Positions 1 through 8,619 of a stretch of 64,000 nt of DNA are shown piece by piece; the first letter of the stretch is position 1; each line of letters starts with the position of its first letter. The notes beneath the pieces were generated by a model. The model had not been told where the DNA came from, did not search any database, and saw only the letters and a program-made list of their open reading frames with translations. The DNA lies in contig NZ_RAPV01000001.1 of NCBI RefSeq assembly GCF_003610295.1, positions 1,860,001 through 1,924,000 of the forward strand, written 5' to 3'. Origin of the DNA: Paraburkholderia sp. BL23I1N1. GTDB lineage: Bacteria; Pseudomonadota; Gammaproteobacteria; Burkholderiales; Burkholderiaceae. The translations under genes and the position numbers were made by a program.

Positions 1-538
1 TTTTTTGCATGTGCGCACCTTACACGGGGAAGGTGTTGCACTTCAGATTTGATCGCGCCGGGTATCCCGTTTTCAGCGTCGGTCAGGCGCAACATCCGTA
101 TGCTTGAACGTCGGGCTAATCACGAAAGTGGAAAACCTAAGCTAAATAAAATCGTTCAAAAGCCGGGCCCCGATCCATAAACTGCTTCTCCATGCAGACG
201 GTGTTTGCCGCCGTCGCCTGTTTAATCGAGCGCATCACGCGCACGTTTGGTCGAGGGAAGCTGTCGCGATGTCCTGCCTGATACCGATCTTCAACCGCTG
301 CATGGCGCACGCGCGCCTGCGGATGCGCTGTCGAAACTAATCCGCGCCTCACTGCAGTTTTTCCGTCTTTTTTGCGCTTGCATGTCCGGCTCTCGTGCCG
401 GATGGATGCGCGCGCCTAGCGGTGCGCGACCAGCGGCGCGCGACCAGCGGCGCGCGACCAGCGTGTGCGCTTTCACCCAACGCACCGTCGTCACACACGT
501 CTCAATTCAATCCAGTTTCGAAAAAGCAGGAGCAGCAT
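1..538. other. Non-coding leader region upstream of ssuD
   Basis: No convincing gene was found here; short frames lack ribosome binding sites. The region holds a small hairpin (TCCGGC at 385-390 with GCCGGA at 397-402) and a 14-bp tandem repeat at 424-463. No ssuA or ssuE reading frame precedes ssuD, so this is either the promoter region of a ssuD-first operon or a long spacer after genes lying left of the window. Confidence 0.6.
424..463. repeat. 14-bp tandem repeat, nearly three copies
   Basis: The unit GCGCGACCAGCGGC occurs at 424-437 and 438-451, and its first 12 bases again at 452-463. It lies about 75 bp upstream of the ssuD start, outside any supported gene. It looks like a simple-repeat expansion; no function can be assigned. 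Confidence 0.85.
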
Positions 539-1699
539 ATGAATGTGTTCTGGTTCATTCCGACTCACGGCGACAGCCGCTATCTCGGCACGTCCCAAGG
601 CGCACGCACAGCCGATTACGACTACTTCCAGCAGATCGCCGTCGCCGCCGATACGCTCGGCTACGAGGGCGTGCTGCTGCCGACCGGCCGCTCGTGCGAA
701 GACGCATGGGTCGTCGCATCGAGCCTGATTGCCGCGACCAAACGTCTGAAGTTTCTGGTGGCGATCCGTCCGGGTATTTCGTCACCGGGTCTGGCGGCGC
801 GCATGGCGGCGACCTTCGACCGGTTGTCGAATGGACGTCTGCTGATCAACGTCGTAACGGGTGGCGATTCGGCCGAACTGGAAGGCGACGGCGTGTTCGT
901 CGATCACGACACGCGCTATGAAATCACCGACGAATTCCTGCATATCTGGCGCAAGCTGCTCAGCGCCGCGCACACCAACGACGCAATCGATTTCAACGGC
1001 AAGCATTTGACCTCGAAGGGCGGCAAGGCGCTGTATCCGCCGGTGCAGAACCCGCATCCGCCGCTATGGTTCGGCGGTTCGTCGGTGGCTGCGCACGACA
1101 TCGCGGCCGATCACATCGATACGTATCTGACGTGGGGCGAGCCGCCCGCGGCCGTCGCGAAGAAGATCGCCGACATTCGCGCCCGTGCCGAAGCGCGTGG
1201 CCGCAAGATCAAGTTCGGCATTCGCTTTCACGTGATCGTGCGCGAGACCGAAGAAGAAGCATGGGCCGCCGCGGACAAGCTGATCAGCAAGCTCGACGAC
1301 GACACCATATCCCGTGCGCAGGCATCGTTTTCGAAGATGGATTCCGAAGGACAGCGCCGCATGGCCGCATTGCACGGCGGCAAGCGCGGCGGCCGCGCGG
1401 AACTCGAGGTCTATCCGCATCTGTGGGCGGGCGTGGGGCTCGTGCGTGGCGGTGCGGGCACGGCGCTGGTCGGCAATCCCGAGCAGGTGGCGGCGCTGAT
1501 GAACCAGTATGCGGCGCTCGGCATCGACACGTTCATTCTGTCCGGCTATCCGCATCTCGAAGAGTCGTATCGCTTCGCCGAACTGGTGTTTCCGTTGCTG
1601 CCGGGCCGTCAAATCAAGAGTTCGGGCGGTCCGCTGTCGGGACCGTTCGGCGAGATCGTGGGCAACAACTATCTGCCGAAAGCGGCGAGTTCGAGCTGA
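539..1699 (+). CDS. ssuD: FMNH2-dependent alkanesulfonate monooxygenase SsuD
   Basis: The 386-residue product begins [12 protein letters not shown], followed by '[19 protein letters not shown]', typical of SsuD in the bacterial luciferase-like family. SsuD uses reduced FMN and O2 to split alkanesulfonates into aldehyde and sulfite in the cytoplasm, which supplies sulfur. The ATG at 539 is chosen because AGGAG lies just upstream and the encoded start matches the family; the open frame extends further upstream but reads through the repeat. Length is normal for SsuD. It is followed by ssuC, ssuB and ssuF on the same strand. The flavin reductase SsuE and binding protein SsuA are not in the window. 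Expression is probably linked to sulfate limitation (family knowledge). Confidence 0.95.
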   Translation: MNVFWFIPTHGDSRYLGTSQGARTADYDYFQQIAVAADTLGYEGVLLPTGRSCEDAWVVASSLIAATKRLKFLVAIRPGISSPGLAARMAATFDRLSNGRLLINVVTGGDSAELEGDGVFVDHDTRYEITDEFLHIWRKLLSAAHTNDAIDFNGKHLTSKGGKALYPPVQNPHPPLWFGGSSVAAHDIAADHIDTYLTWGEPPAAVAKKIADIRARAEARGRKIKFGIRFHVIVRETEEEAWAAADKLISKLDDDTISRAQASFSKMDSEGQRRMAALHGGKRGGRAELEVYPHLWAGVGLVRGGAGTALVGNPEQVAALMNQYAALGIDTFILSGYPHLEESYRFAELVFPLLPGRQIKSSGGPLSGPFGEIVGNNYLPKAASSS

Positions 1700-1755
1700 G
1701 CGCTTTCGCTTGGTTCGGCTACGACGCCTAACGGTTAAGCAATGAGGACATCATC

Positions 1756-2652
1756 ATGGCTCAATCTAGTGTGAGTGCGGGACGAAGTACAAACCTGGGC
1801 ACAAACCCGCGCACAAACGCAGGCACAAGCGCGGGCGCGGCACCTGCCGCGCCGCGGGGCGCAGGTCTCGACGTATTGCGCCGCATCGGTGGGCATCTCG
1901 CGCCGTGGCTCGCGCCGCTGGCGATTCTGCTGGCGTGGGAATTCGCGGCGCGGAGCGGCATTCTCTCCACGCGCGTGCTGCCCGAACCGCTCGCGGTCGT
2001 GAAGGCCGCGTGGTCGCTGATCCAGTCCGGCGAAATGTGGGCGGATGTGAAGGTCAGCACGTGGCGCGCGGTGTCCGGCTTTGCGATCGGCGGCGGCATC
2101 GGACTCGTGCTCGGCCTCGCAACGGGTCTCTTCAAACCCGCCGAAATCGCGCTCGATTCGACGGTGCAGATGGTCCGCAACATTCCCGCGCTGGCGATGA
2201 TCCCGCTCGTGATCCTGTGGTTCGGTATCGAGGAAGAGGCAAAGGTATTTCTCGTCGCGCTCGGCGTGTTCTTTCCGATCTACGTGAACACGTTTCACGG
2301 CATCCGCTCGGTCGACGCCAATCTGATCGAAATGGCGCGGAGTTACGGCGTGAAGGGTTTCGCACTGTACCGCCATGTGATTCTGCCGGGCGCGTTGCCG
2401 TCGATTCTGGTCGGCGTGCGTTTCGCGTTCGGGCTGATGTGGGTCACGCTGATCGTCGCTGAAACCATCTCCGCGCAGTCGGGCATCGGCTACATGACGA
2501 TGAATGCACGCGAATTCCTGCAAACCGATGTGGTGGTAGTGGGCATCCTGCTGTACGCGGCGCTCGGCAAACTCGCCGACGTGCTGGCCAAGAGTCTCGA
2601 GCGCGTGTCGCTGCGCTGGCATCCGGCCTATCAACGAGGAGCGAAAACATGA
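1756..2652 (+). CDS. ssuC: Alkanesulfonate ABC transporter permease SsuC
   Basis: This 298-residue polytopic membrane protein belongs to the BPD_transp_1 permease family and forms the channel for aliphatic sulfonate import. The EAA-type loop '[24 protein letters not shown]' region and flanking hydrophobic segments are visible. GAGGA lies upstream of the ATG. The first ~35 residues are a hydrophilic extension rich in Gly, Thr, Asn and Ala, encoded partly by a 12-bp repeat (1798-1833), and probably cytoplasmic. The stop codon overlaps the ssuB start as ATGA, implying translational coupling. Confidence 0.93.
   Translation: MAQSSVSAGRSTNLGTNPRTNAGTSAGAAPAAPRGAGLDVLRRIGGHLAPWLAPLAILLAWEFAARSGILSTRVLPEPLAVVKAAWSLIQSGEMWADVKVSTWRAVSGFAIGGGIGLVLGLATGLFKPAEIALDSTVQMVRNIPALAMIPLVILWFGIEEEAKVFLVALGVFFPIYVNTFHGIRSVDANLIEMARSYGVKGFALYRHVILPGALPSILVGVRFAFGLMWVTLIVAETISAQSGIGYMTMNAREFLQTDVVVVGILLYAALGKLADVLAKSLERVSLRWHPAYQRGAKT
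1798..1833 (+). repeat. In-frame 12-bp repeat inside ssuC
   Basis: Three imperfect 12-bp units encode GTNP, RTNA and GTSA in the N-terminal extension of the permease (core GCACAAAC). The length keeps the frame, so copy number could vary without breaking the gene. Confidence 0.7.
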
Positions 2653-3650
2653 GCGCAACGACCTTGTCGGCATCGTTCGGCGGTATCGCGGGCAGCGATC
2701 TCGAAGCCGAACTGGCGCAACCGCGCACCGTCGATCACGACGCGGACGAGGCTGCCGGCTTCGACCGCGCGGACCCGGCGCGCGATCAGCATCGCGTGGG
2801 CGTCGTGCCCCTGGCGGCGGGGGCATCGGCGCGCAACGACGCAAGCCGGTCCGCCGATTATTCGGTCGAGCTGCGCGGCGTCGGCAAGCAGTATGGCGAG
2901 CGCCAGGTGCTGGCCGATTTTGATCTGTCGATCGAGCGCGGCAGCTTCGTGGCCATTGTCGGCCGCAGCGGTTGCGGGAAATCGACCTTGCTGCGTCTGG
3001 TCGCGGGTCTGGAAAAGACCACGTCGGGCGTGCTCGAAAAGCGTGCCGAAGACGGCCGGCCGCTCGACACCCGCATCATGTTTCAGGACGCGCGGCTCCT
3101 GCCCTGGAAGAGCGTGCTGCAAAACGTGATGGTCGGCCTCGGCCGCAGCGCCCGTGACGATGCGCGCGCCGTGCTCGACGAAGTCGGTCTGCTGGAGCGC
3201 GCCAACGATTGGCCCGCGCAGCTTTCGGGCGGTCAGCGTCAGCGGGTGGCGCTCGCGCGTGCGCTGGTGCATCGGCCGCAATTGCTGCTGCTGGACGAAC
3301 CGCTCGGCGCGCTCGACGCGTTGACGCGCATCGAAATGCACGCGCTGATCGAGCGCTTGTGGCGCGAACATCAATTTACCGCGCTGCTGGTGACGCACGA
3401 CGTGCATGAAGCCGTCGCGCTAGGCGACCGGATTCTGCTGATCGAAGAGGGTCGCATCGCGCTCGATCAGCCGGTGCCGCTTGCTCGTCCGCGGGCGCGT
3501 GCGTCGGCCGGTTTTGCCGCGCTGGAAGAACTTGTGTTGCAACGCGTACTGAAGACGGCGCCGAACGACGATGCGCTGTCCCATCGCGCTGATGACGCAC
3601 GTAACGAGGGCCGCCTCACGCGGCCGACAGACGTTCGCTGGGCCGTCTGA
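2649..3650 (+). CDS. ssuB: Alkanesulfonate ABC transporter ATP-binding protein SsuB
   Basis: The 333-residue ATPase energises sulfonate uptake with SsuC. It shows Walker [10 protein letters not shown], a Q-loop region '[10 protein letters not shown]', the signature LSGGQRQR, Walker [13 protein letters not shown] and the switch VTHD. The ATGA overlap with ssuC fixes the start. About 70 N-terminal and 45 C-terminal residues extend beyond the conserved ATPase core; such extensions are common in Burkholderia SsuB (recalled family knowledge). Confidence 0.94.
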   Translation: MSATTLSASFGGIAGSDLEAELAQPRTVDHDADEAAGFDRADPARDQHRVGVVPLAAGASARNDASRSADYSVELRGVGKQYGERQVLADFDLSIERGSFVAIVGRSGCGKSTLLRLVAGLEKTTSGVLEKRAEDGRPLDTRIMFQDARLLPWKSVLQNVMVGLGRSARDDARAVLDEVGLLERANDWPAQLSGGQRQRVALARALVHRPQLLLLDEPLGALDALTRIEMHALIERLWREHQFTALLVTHDVHEAVALGDRILLIEEGRIALDQPVPLARPRARASAGFAALEELVLQRVLKTAPNDDALSHRADDARNEGRLTRPTDVRWAV

Positions 3651-3697
3651 TACCCCTTGACTGACTGTTTTCTATCGCTTTTCTGGAGTCACTCGAC

Positions 3698-3913
3698 ATG
3701 AGCATTTCCGCAATCAACGTACGCAATCAGTTCAAAGGCAAGGTCAAGGAAATCATCCGCGGGCCGGTGGTGTCCGAGGTCGATGTGGACACGCCGTTTG
3801 GCATCGTCACCTCGGTGATCACCACGCGCTCGGTCGACGAACTCGACTTGCAGGTCGGCTCGGAGGTGATCGCGCTGGTGAAGTCGACGGAGGTGTCGAT
3901 CGCGCGTTTGTAG
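3698..3913 (+). CDS. ssuF: Mop/TOBE-domain protein of the ssu operon (SsuF-like)
   Basis: This 71-residue protein is a single molybdopterin-binding (Mop/TOBE) domain: 'SAINVRNQFKGKVKEI' followed by 'DELDLQVGSEVIALVKSTEV', ending near the usual domain boundary. CTGGAG precedes the ATG. Small Mop proteins bind molybdate or other oxyanions as oligomers. Pseudomonas ssuEADCBF operons end in an equivalent gene, ssuF, needed for sulfonate use for reasons not understood; position and size here match. Anion specificity is not visible from sequence. Confidence 0.85.
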   Translation: MSISAINVRNQFKGKVKEIIRGPVVSEVDVDTPFGIVTSVITTRSVDELDLQVGSEVIALVKSTEVSIARL

Positions 3914-3951
3914 GCCTTGGTGTACCGTTCGCACCGCCACGCGTGCCGACG

Positions 3952-4236
3952 CTATTTTGCGTTGGCCGCGCTGGCGGGCGGCTCGTGCATCATCTTGTCG
4001 TTGGTCGGTTGGCGCGGACGCTTGATCGGCATATTGTCCGGATTGCTCGAACCGCCCGAGCCCGGGGATGCCTCGGGCGGCTTGACCATCGATGCGCCGC
4101 CATTTTGCGGTGCCATCTGTACCCCCTGTGCCTTTAGTGCCGGCTTTGACGTTTGTGCGAACGCCACCGTGCCGCTCGCGCTGAACGCCGCGAACGCGAC
4201 GCACGCTGTCAGCGTTGCCATTCTGCTTCGCTCCAT
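3952..4236 (-). CDS. Small secreted protein, proline/asparagine-rich
   Basis: The 94-residue product has a signal peptide (MERSRMATLTACVAFAAFSA then AFA-Q) and a disordered tail rich in Pro, Gly, Ser and Asn, with no cysteines. A strong AAGGAGG lies 5 bp before the ATG at 4236, which fixes the start and supports translation. It is convergent with the ssu operon. No functional domain is recognised; similar short exported proteins are frequent in Burkholderia genomes. Confidence 0.72.
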   Translation of the reverse strand: MERSRMATLTACVAFAAFSASGTVAFAQTSKPALKAQGVQMAPQNGGASMVKPPEASPGSGGSSNPDNMPIKRPRQPTNDKMMHEPPASAANAK

Positions 4237-4407
4237 CTCGACCTCCTTTCCGATGCCGCTTGCCGCATCTGCTGCCGTCCCGCTTGTGGGATAGACCTGG
4301 CGTTGCGCGGGAAATTCGCGAGTTACGCAGCCCCCGTACTTCGACCCGCCCCTGCGAGTGGCCGCAAAACTTGCTACGATAAATTCAGCGTCACGACGGA
4401 GACGGCC

Positions 4408-4605
4408 ATGTCGAAGTCATTAAGTCCTGAAGCGGTTGAAGCTTTGCGGCGCCTGAACGATGTCGGCGTCGGACAGCCCATGCCGAAGTTTGCGCAATCC
4501 GTTACGGCGGAATTGCTGGCGAGCGGGCTGGCGGCCGAAGCGAGCGGCAACGAAGTCGAAATCACCTGCAGCGGGCGGCAGTATCTTTCTGGCGATTGCG
4601 ACTGA
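4408..4605 (+). CDS. Conserved hypothetical protein, 65 residues
   Basis: The product begins MSKSLSPEAVEALRRLNDVG and ends in a short beta-like segment 'EVEITCSGRQYL'. Alternating helix and strand propensity resembles a small winged-helix fold, but this is only a guess. GGAG lies 7-10 bases before the ATG at 4408; the longer upstream open frame has no ribosome binding site. The next gene lies 108 bp downstream on the same strand. Function unknown. Confidence 0.65.
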   Translation: MSKSLSPEAVEALRRLNDVGVGQPMPKFAQSVTAELLASGLAAEASGNEVEITCSGRQYLSGDCD

Positions 4606-4713
4606 TCGTCAGGTGAGGGCTGGCAACCGCGTACTCCGAGCCGCGATAACGGCCCGGCGGGCAAGTGCGGCCGCAGTTCCACCAGGCACACGGAAGACAC
4701 CACGGAGGCGATC

Positions 4714-4956
4714 ATGGAGCCGAAGGGCCTCGACATGGGCGACTACCAGGAGCGCTATCAGGACTACGACATCGAAGTCGCGGTCGAACAGGTGCTGACC
4801 GGCGTCAAGGCGCATTTCCGGGTGTTGCGCGGCGACGCTGTGGTGGTCGACTGGCGGCTCGTGCATATCGACACTCTTTGGTCCACCGAGCATGCCGCGG
4901 CCCAGGCGGGCTTCAGGGCGGCGCGCGAAACGATCGATGCCGGCCTCGCCGCATAG
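4714..4956 (+). CDS. Conserved hypothetical protein, 80 residues
   Basis: The acidic 80-residue product contains 'DIEVAVEQVLTGVKAHFRVLRG', a beta-rich core and a C-terminal amphipathic helix 'AAAQAGFRAARETIDAGL'. It has no signal peptide. GGAGG precedes the ATG by about 7 bases. It is probably a cytoplasmic protein of a Burkholderiales-specific family; no function can be assigned. Confidence 0.68.
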   Translation: MEPKGLDMGDYQERYQDYDIEVAVEQVLTGVKAHFRVLRGDAVVVDWRLVHIDTLWSTEHAAAQAGFRAARETIDAGLAA

Positions 4957-5041
4957 TCGAAACCACGTGAGCCGGCAGGCGCATTCCGCATTTCGCTATG
5001 CAGACGGAGTCTTTTGACTGACTGCTGCGGGCACGGCCGCC

Positions 5042-5077
5042 GTGTAAACCGGGCCGTAAATCGGACCGTAAACAGGA
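5042..5077. repeat. 12-bp repeat encoding YGP-type motifs on the minus strand
   Basis: Units at 5042-5053, 5054-5065 and 5066-5077 share the core GTAAAYNGG. Read on the minus strand they spell P-V-Y-G-P-I-Y-G-P-V-Y, followed by about 15 residues and a stop near 5000. The frame has no start codon upstream, being closed by a TGA near 5146. It may be the tail of a decayed secreted-protein gene. Confidence 0.5.
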
Positions 5078-5159
5078 CTGGGCGCCGGCCTGCATCGCTG
5101 CAAGCGCGGCGCCCAGTTCGGCTGCCGTCTTGTGGACGGCAGCCTTCAGCGGCGACAGA

Positions 5160-5429
5160 TTAGTGGCCGAAGAAAACCGATTGTGGGCCCGAGGAAGCCG
5201 GTGCACGCGTACCCGATTGCGACGACACGTTGTTCACGCCGCCGTATGCGTTCGATTCGGCGTTAGCGCGTTCAGCCGCGACGGTTTGCGCGCTCTGGCC
5301 TTGTTGCGAAGCCGGTGCGCCGACCGACGGACGATAGAACGGTGCCGGGCCGTAGCCGCTAGCGAATGCGGGGGCAGCGATCGAGGCAGAAACAGCAACC
5401 AACAGGGCGGCGATGAGCTTGGTCTTCAT
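5160..5429 (-). CDS. Short secreted DUF4148-like protein
   Basis: The 89-residue product has a clear signal peptide (MKTKLIAALLVAVSASIAAPAFA-S) and a mature part of about 66 residues with 'YGPAPFYRP', 'GAPASQQGQS' and a C-terminal 'AYGG...SQSGTRA' signature. That signature is shared by a large family of short Burkholderia exported proteins, some mislabelled as purine nucleoside phosphorylases in databases. GGAG precedes the ATG at 5429; the upstream ATG at 5459 has no site and would bury the signal peptide. Function unknown, probably periplasmic. Confidence 0.75.
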   Translation of the reverse strand: MKTKLIAALLVAVSASIAAPAFASGYGPAPFYRPSVGAPASQQGQSAQTVAAERANAESNAYGGVNNVSSQSGTRAPASSGPQSVFFGH

Positions 5430-5780
5430 GGTATGACTCCGGTAACGTTTCGATTTCATTTCAGGAAGGCGTCGCAGGGGCCGATGGGTGGTATCTGCAA
5501 CGTCGATGGAAGGCAGTGTATACCCCTACTATCGAAACTTTGTACCGATAATCTGAAATTACTGTTCTTGCCACTGAAATAATCGGTCAGAGGGTTATGC
5601 GACCGGCGTTCACGGTGGTCTGACCCCGTCGACCAAGCATTTTCGGCATTGAAAAACCCGGTTGGAAGAGCGGGTTATCGGTGGTGTTTGGGGGGAAATT
5701 CCGGCTTGTCAGCGGCGTTTCAAGGGTAGTTGGCCACTTGCGGTAAAATTGCGGTTTGATTCAAGCCGTCCGGCCGCCCC
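5430..5780. other. Divergent intergenic region, small secreted gene / dusA
   Basis: No gene was found. The region must hold promoters for the minus-strand secreted gene and plus-strand dusA. A 6-bp hairpin (AACCCG/CGGGTT, about 5651-5672) and a longer-looped GGTCAGA/TCTGACC pair (about 5586-5628) are present. Neither has a U-tract and neither is a convincing terminator. Confidence 0.5.
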
Positions 5781-6782
5781 ATGTCTTCAGCTCAAACTCC
5801 CAGTCCGCGCCGCGTGAGCGTCGCCCCCATGATGGACTGGACCGATCGCCACTGTCGTTCGTTGCATCGCGTGATATCGCGGCATACGTGGCTCTACACC
5901 GAAATGGTCACCACCGGCGCGTTGCTGCACGGCGATGTGCCGCGCCATCTGGCGTTTACGCCCGAAGAAGCACCGGTTGCCTTGCAACTCGGCGGCAGTG
6001 AGCCCGACGACCTCGCGCGTTCGGCCAGGCTGGGCGAGCAGTGGGGCTATGACGAGATCAATCTGAACTGCGGCTGCCCGTCGGAGCGCGTGCAGCGGGG
6101 TGCGTTCGGCGCTTGCCTGATGAATGAGCCGCAACTCGTCGCCGATTGCGTGAAGGCAATGCGCGACGCCGTGTCAATCCCGGTGACGGTCAAGCACCGG
6201 ATCGGCGTCGACGCGGTGGAAGAATATGCCTTCGTGCGCGACTTCGTCGGCACGGTCGCGGACGCCGGTTGCAATGTGTTCGTCGTGCACGCGCGCAACG
6301 CGATTCTCAAGGGCCTGAGCCCGAAAGAGAACCGCGAGATTCCGCCGCTCAAATACGAATACGCCTATCAGTTGAAGCGCGACTTTCCGCATCTGGAGAT
6401 CATCATTAATGGCGGCATCAAGACGCTCCATGAAGTGGAGACGCATCTCCAGCACATCGACGGCGTGATGCTCGGGCGCGAGGCCTATCACAACCCCTAT
6501 GTGCTGGCCGACGTCGATGCACGCTTCTACGGCTCCACGGATGCGCCGCTCACGCGCGAGCAGGTCGAGGCGAAGCTGATCGACTATTGCGCGGCTGAAA
6601 TGGCGTGCGGCACGTACCTTGGTGCGATCACGCGTCATGCGCTCGGCCTCTACCGAGGTGAAGCCGGTGCGCGTGGATGGCGCCGTGTGTTGTCCGATAG
6701 CAAGCGTCTCGCGGCGCGCGATCTGAGCATCTTCAACGAGGCAAGACAGCATCTGCGTGAGCCCGTCGAAATTTTTGAATAA
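5781..6782 (+). CDS. dusA: tRNA-dihydrouridine(20/20a) synthase DusA
   Basis: The 333-residue flavoprotein reduces uridine 20/20a of the tRNA D-loop with NADPH. The N-terminal 'RVSVAPMMDWTDRHCR' and the tract NLNCGCPSERVQ, with the catalytic Cys at about residue 99, identify the DusA subgroup. 'INGGIKT' and 'GVMLGREAY' are the FMN-phosphate-binding loops of the TIM barrel. Length is normal. The neighbouring tRNA-His is the only tRNA gene in the window. Confidence 0.95.
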   Translation: MSSAQTPSPRRVSVAPMMDWTDRHCRSLHRVISRHTWLYTEMVTTGALLHGDVPRHLAFTPEEAPVALQLGGSEPDDLARSARLGEQWGYDEINLNCGCPSERVQRGAFGACLMNEPQLVADCVKAMRDAVSIPVTVKHRIGVDAVEEYAFVRDFVGTVADAGCNVFVVHARNAILKGLSPKENREIPPLKYEYAYQLKRDFPHLEIIINGGIKTLHEVETHLQHIDGVMLGREAYHNPYVLADVDARFYGSTDAPLTREQVEAKLIDYCAAEMACGTYLGAITRHALGLYRGEAGARGWRRVLSDSKRLAARDLSIFNEARQHLREPVEIFE

Positions 6783-6810
6783 AGGACTAGGCAAACGGAA
6801 TTCTTGTTCG

Positions 6811-6816
6811 TATAAT
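6811..6816 (+). promoter_or_regulatory. Candidate -10 box of the tRNA-His promoter
   Basis: A perfect TATAAT lies about 70 bp upstream of the mature tRNA-His 5' end, just after dusA. No good -35 is visible 17 bp upstream. The position suits a short 5' leader removed by RNase P. Confidence 0.5.
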
Positions 6817-6885
6817 CTCGTTTCTTCATTGGCGATCCAAGTTTCTCAGCAATGAGTTGCTTAGCAAGTCAAACAGATGTCAGTG

Positions 6886-6961
6886 GTGGCTGTAGCTCAG
6901 TTGGTAGAGTCCAGGATTGTGATTCCTGTTGTCGTGGGTTCGAGCCCCATCAGCCACCCCA
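6886..6961 (+). tRNA. tRNA-His (GTG)
   Basis: A full cloverleaf is present. The acceptor GTGGCTG (6886-6892) pairs with CAGCCAC (6951-6957), the discriminator is C at 6958, and CCA is encoded at 6959-6961. The anticodon arm is CAGGA-TTGTGAT-TCCTG with anticodon GTG, and the T-arm holds GTTCGAG. The base before position 1 is G (6885), matching the extra G(-1):C73 pair characteristic of histidine tRNAs. Confidence 0.97.
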
Positions 6962-6990
6962 AAGAATTCAGTAGCTTCAGCTGTAGCTAA

Positions 6991-7029
6991 AGAGCCGTTC
7001 CAGAATGCAAAATTCGGAACGGCTTTTTT
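6991..7029 (+). terminator. Rho-independent terminator after tRNA-His
   Basis: GCCGTTCC (6994-7001) pairs with GGAACGGC (7016-7023), followed directly by six T residues. This is a textbook intrinsic terminator about 30 bp after the tRNA. Confidence 0.92.
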
Positions 7030-7420
7030 GTTTTTTCGCTTTCCTGTTTTCTCGCGTTCTCATTTTCTGACTCGACTCCGCCGCGCTCGCGGCCTTCACC
7101 TTGCATCGAAACGTAGGCTGCGCGGTTTGTGATTCGCAGTTCGACGCTTTCTGCCATCGGGTCGTCCCACGCCTCAAGATAGCTTCACGTTAGCTTCGCG
7201 CTACGTTGAGCCGCGCCGCACGTCTTCTCTTCGAACTCCCTTGAGCATCCGATATACGGCGTGACGTTTAAGAACGTTTAAGACCGCTGTCAGGACTTTT
7301 ATCGCTTGATCCCACTAACGTGCTGATCAGTCGCGATGCCGCGTCGGTCCGGGGCCGGTGCGCCGCATCGTGTACGCGAAAAAATTCACTCATGTCGTCG
7401 TCAACGATAAGGAAGCCAAA
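7030..7420. other. Intergenic region with the hydrolase promoter
   Basis: No gene was found between the tRNA terminator and the hydrolase. The right half contains the TTTMAG repeat site (7267-7301). From about 7266 to 7380 it is roughly 70 percent identical to the region upstream of DoxX (8584-8702), so the two promoter regions are paralogous. Confidence 0.7.
7267..7301 (+). promoter_or_regulatory. TTTMAG direct-repeat operator A (hydrolase)
   Basis: Hexamers TTTAAG (7267), TTTAAG (7277) and TGTCAG (7288) are spaced 10 and 11 bp and followed by GACTTTTA. A CTAA-containing -10 candidate starts at 7315, 27 bp after the third hexamer start, so the repeats abut the -35 position as in PhoB-type activation. 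The same layout occurs at 8585 and 53740, and in part at 25093 and 29432. I infer a class II activator site. Confidence 0.7.
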
Positions 7421-8410
7421 ATGACCTCTAAAACCGAAAACGAAACACCTTCCGCGTCGCGTCGCAGCATGTTGATGGCAGGAGCTGGCGCGGTTGCGGC
7501 AGCGGTGATTCCTGCTGTTTCCAACGCCGCAAGCACTGCATCGGGCAACAAAACCGGCAATCATCTTGCACATACAGGAGCACGATCCATGAACTTCGTA
7601 ACGACCAGGGACGGCGCACAGATTTACTACAAGGATTGGGGCTCGGGCCGCCCAGTCGTGTTCTCGCATGGCTGGCCGCTCGACGCCGATGCGTGGGACG
7701 CGCAAATGCTGTTTCTGGTGCAGAAGGGCTATCGCGTGATCGCTCACGATCGCCGGGGACACGGCCGTTCGAGCCAAACCGCGCACGGTAACGACATGGA
7801 CACCTACGCGGACGATCTTGCTGCCGTCATCGACGCACTCGATCTCAAGGGCGCCACGCTCGTCGGCCACTCCACGGGGGGCGGGGAAATCTCCCACTAC
7901 GTCGGCCGTCATGGAACGAAACGAGTTGCCAGGATGGTCCTGATCGGCGCAGTGCCGCCGATCATGGTGAAGACCGAGGCCAATCCGACGGGGCTGCCCA
8001 TGTCGGTCTTCGACGGTATTCGCACCAACACCGCGAACAACCGGTCGCAGTTTTTCAAGGACCTCGCGGTGCCGTTCTACGGCTATAACCGGCCCAATGC
8101 AAAAGTCCAGCAAGGTGTGATCGACGAATTCTGGCGCGAAGGGATGATGGGCTCGGTGCTCGGTCAATACGAGTGCATCAAGCAATTCTCCGAGGTCGAC
8201 TACACGCCGGATCTCAAGAAGATCGATGTACCGACGCTGATCCTGCATGGCGATGACGATCAGATCGTGCCGTTGGATGACTCCGGGCGTAAGTCGGCGC
8301 AAATCATCAAGAACGCCACGCTCAAGGTTTACCCGGGCGCACCTCACGGCATGTGCACGACGGAAGCGGATCGCGTCAATGCCGATCTTCTGGCCTTCCT
8401 CGAGTCGTAA
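7421..8410 (+). CDS. Exported alpha/beta hydrolase, non-haem chloroperoxidase-like
   Basis: The 329-residue protein is an alpha/beta-hydrolase of the cofactor-free haloperoxidase/esterase group. The nucleophile lies in GHSTGG (Ser151), the acid is in HGDDDQIVP (about Asp280) and the base is His309 in GAPHGM. Residues 1-37 form a likely Tat signal ([17 protein letters not shown], cleavage near SNA-A), unlike the usual cytosolic relatives. AAGGAAG precedes the chosen ATG. A second ATG at 7589, preceded by AGGAG, would give a 273-residue cytosolic form starting MNFVTTRDG, where most homologues begin. Natural substrate unknown; such enzymes act as esterases, perhydrolases or lactonases. Operator A lies upstream. 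Confidence 0.85.
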   Translation: MTSKTENETPSASRRSMLMAGAGAVAAAVIPAVSNAASTASGNKTGNHLAHTGARSMNFVTTRDGAQIYYKDWGSGRPVVFSHGWPLDADAWDAQMLFLVQKGYRVIAHDRRGHGRSSQTAHGNDMDTYADDLAAVIDALDLKGATLVGHSTGGGEISHYVGRHGTKRVARMVLIGAVPPIMVKTEANPTGLPMSVFDGIRTNTANNRSQFFKDLAVPFYGYNRPNAKVQQGVIDEFWREGMMGSVLGQYECIKQFSEVDYTPDLKKIDVPTLILHGDDDQIVPLDDSGRKSAQIIKNATLKVYPGAPHGMCTTEADRVNADLLAFLES

Positions 8411-8458
8411 GTTGGGGCGGGGCGAAGCCAGATAAGGTCAAGTCAGGCTGTGAAGATT

Positions 8459-8489
8459 GATGCTGCCGGCGTTCTGCGCCGGCAGCATC
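8459..8489 (+). terminator. Strong hairpin after the hydrolase gene
   Basis: GATGCTGCCGGCG (8459-8471) and CGCCGGCAGCATC (8477-8489) form a perfect 13-bp stem with a 5-base loop. No U-tract follows, so it is either a non-canonical terminator or a 3'-end stabilising structure. Confidence 0.65.
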
Positions 8490-8584
8490 GCTATATGCCC
8501 CGTCTGTTTGCGGCAGTGCCCATCCTCGGCCTGCCGTCCGCTTGCCTGCCACCGCCCAATGCTTGCGCGGTGTGCGCGACTGCG

Positions 8585-8619
8585 TTTAAGAACAATTAAG
8601 GTCGTCGTCAGGACTTTTA
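8585..8619 (+). promoter_or_regulatory. TTTMAG direct-repeat operator B (DoxX-HD)
   Basis: TTTAAG (8585), ATTAAG (8595) and CGTCAG (8606) are spaced 10 and 11 bp and followed by GACTTTTA. A -10 candidate CTAATC starts at 8633, 27 bp after the third hexamer, the same offset as at operator A. Confidence 0.7.

Noticed and set aside
4999..5145. Minus-strand frame with repeated Tyr-Gly-Pro motifs
   Set aside because: No start codon between the upstream TGA and the repeat; at best a gene remnant.
5651..5672. Hairpin AACCCG/CGGGTT before dusA
   Set aside because: Only six base pairs, no U-tract, and it lies between divergent genes where a terminator is not expected.
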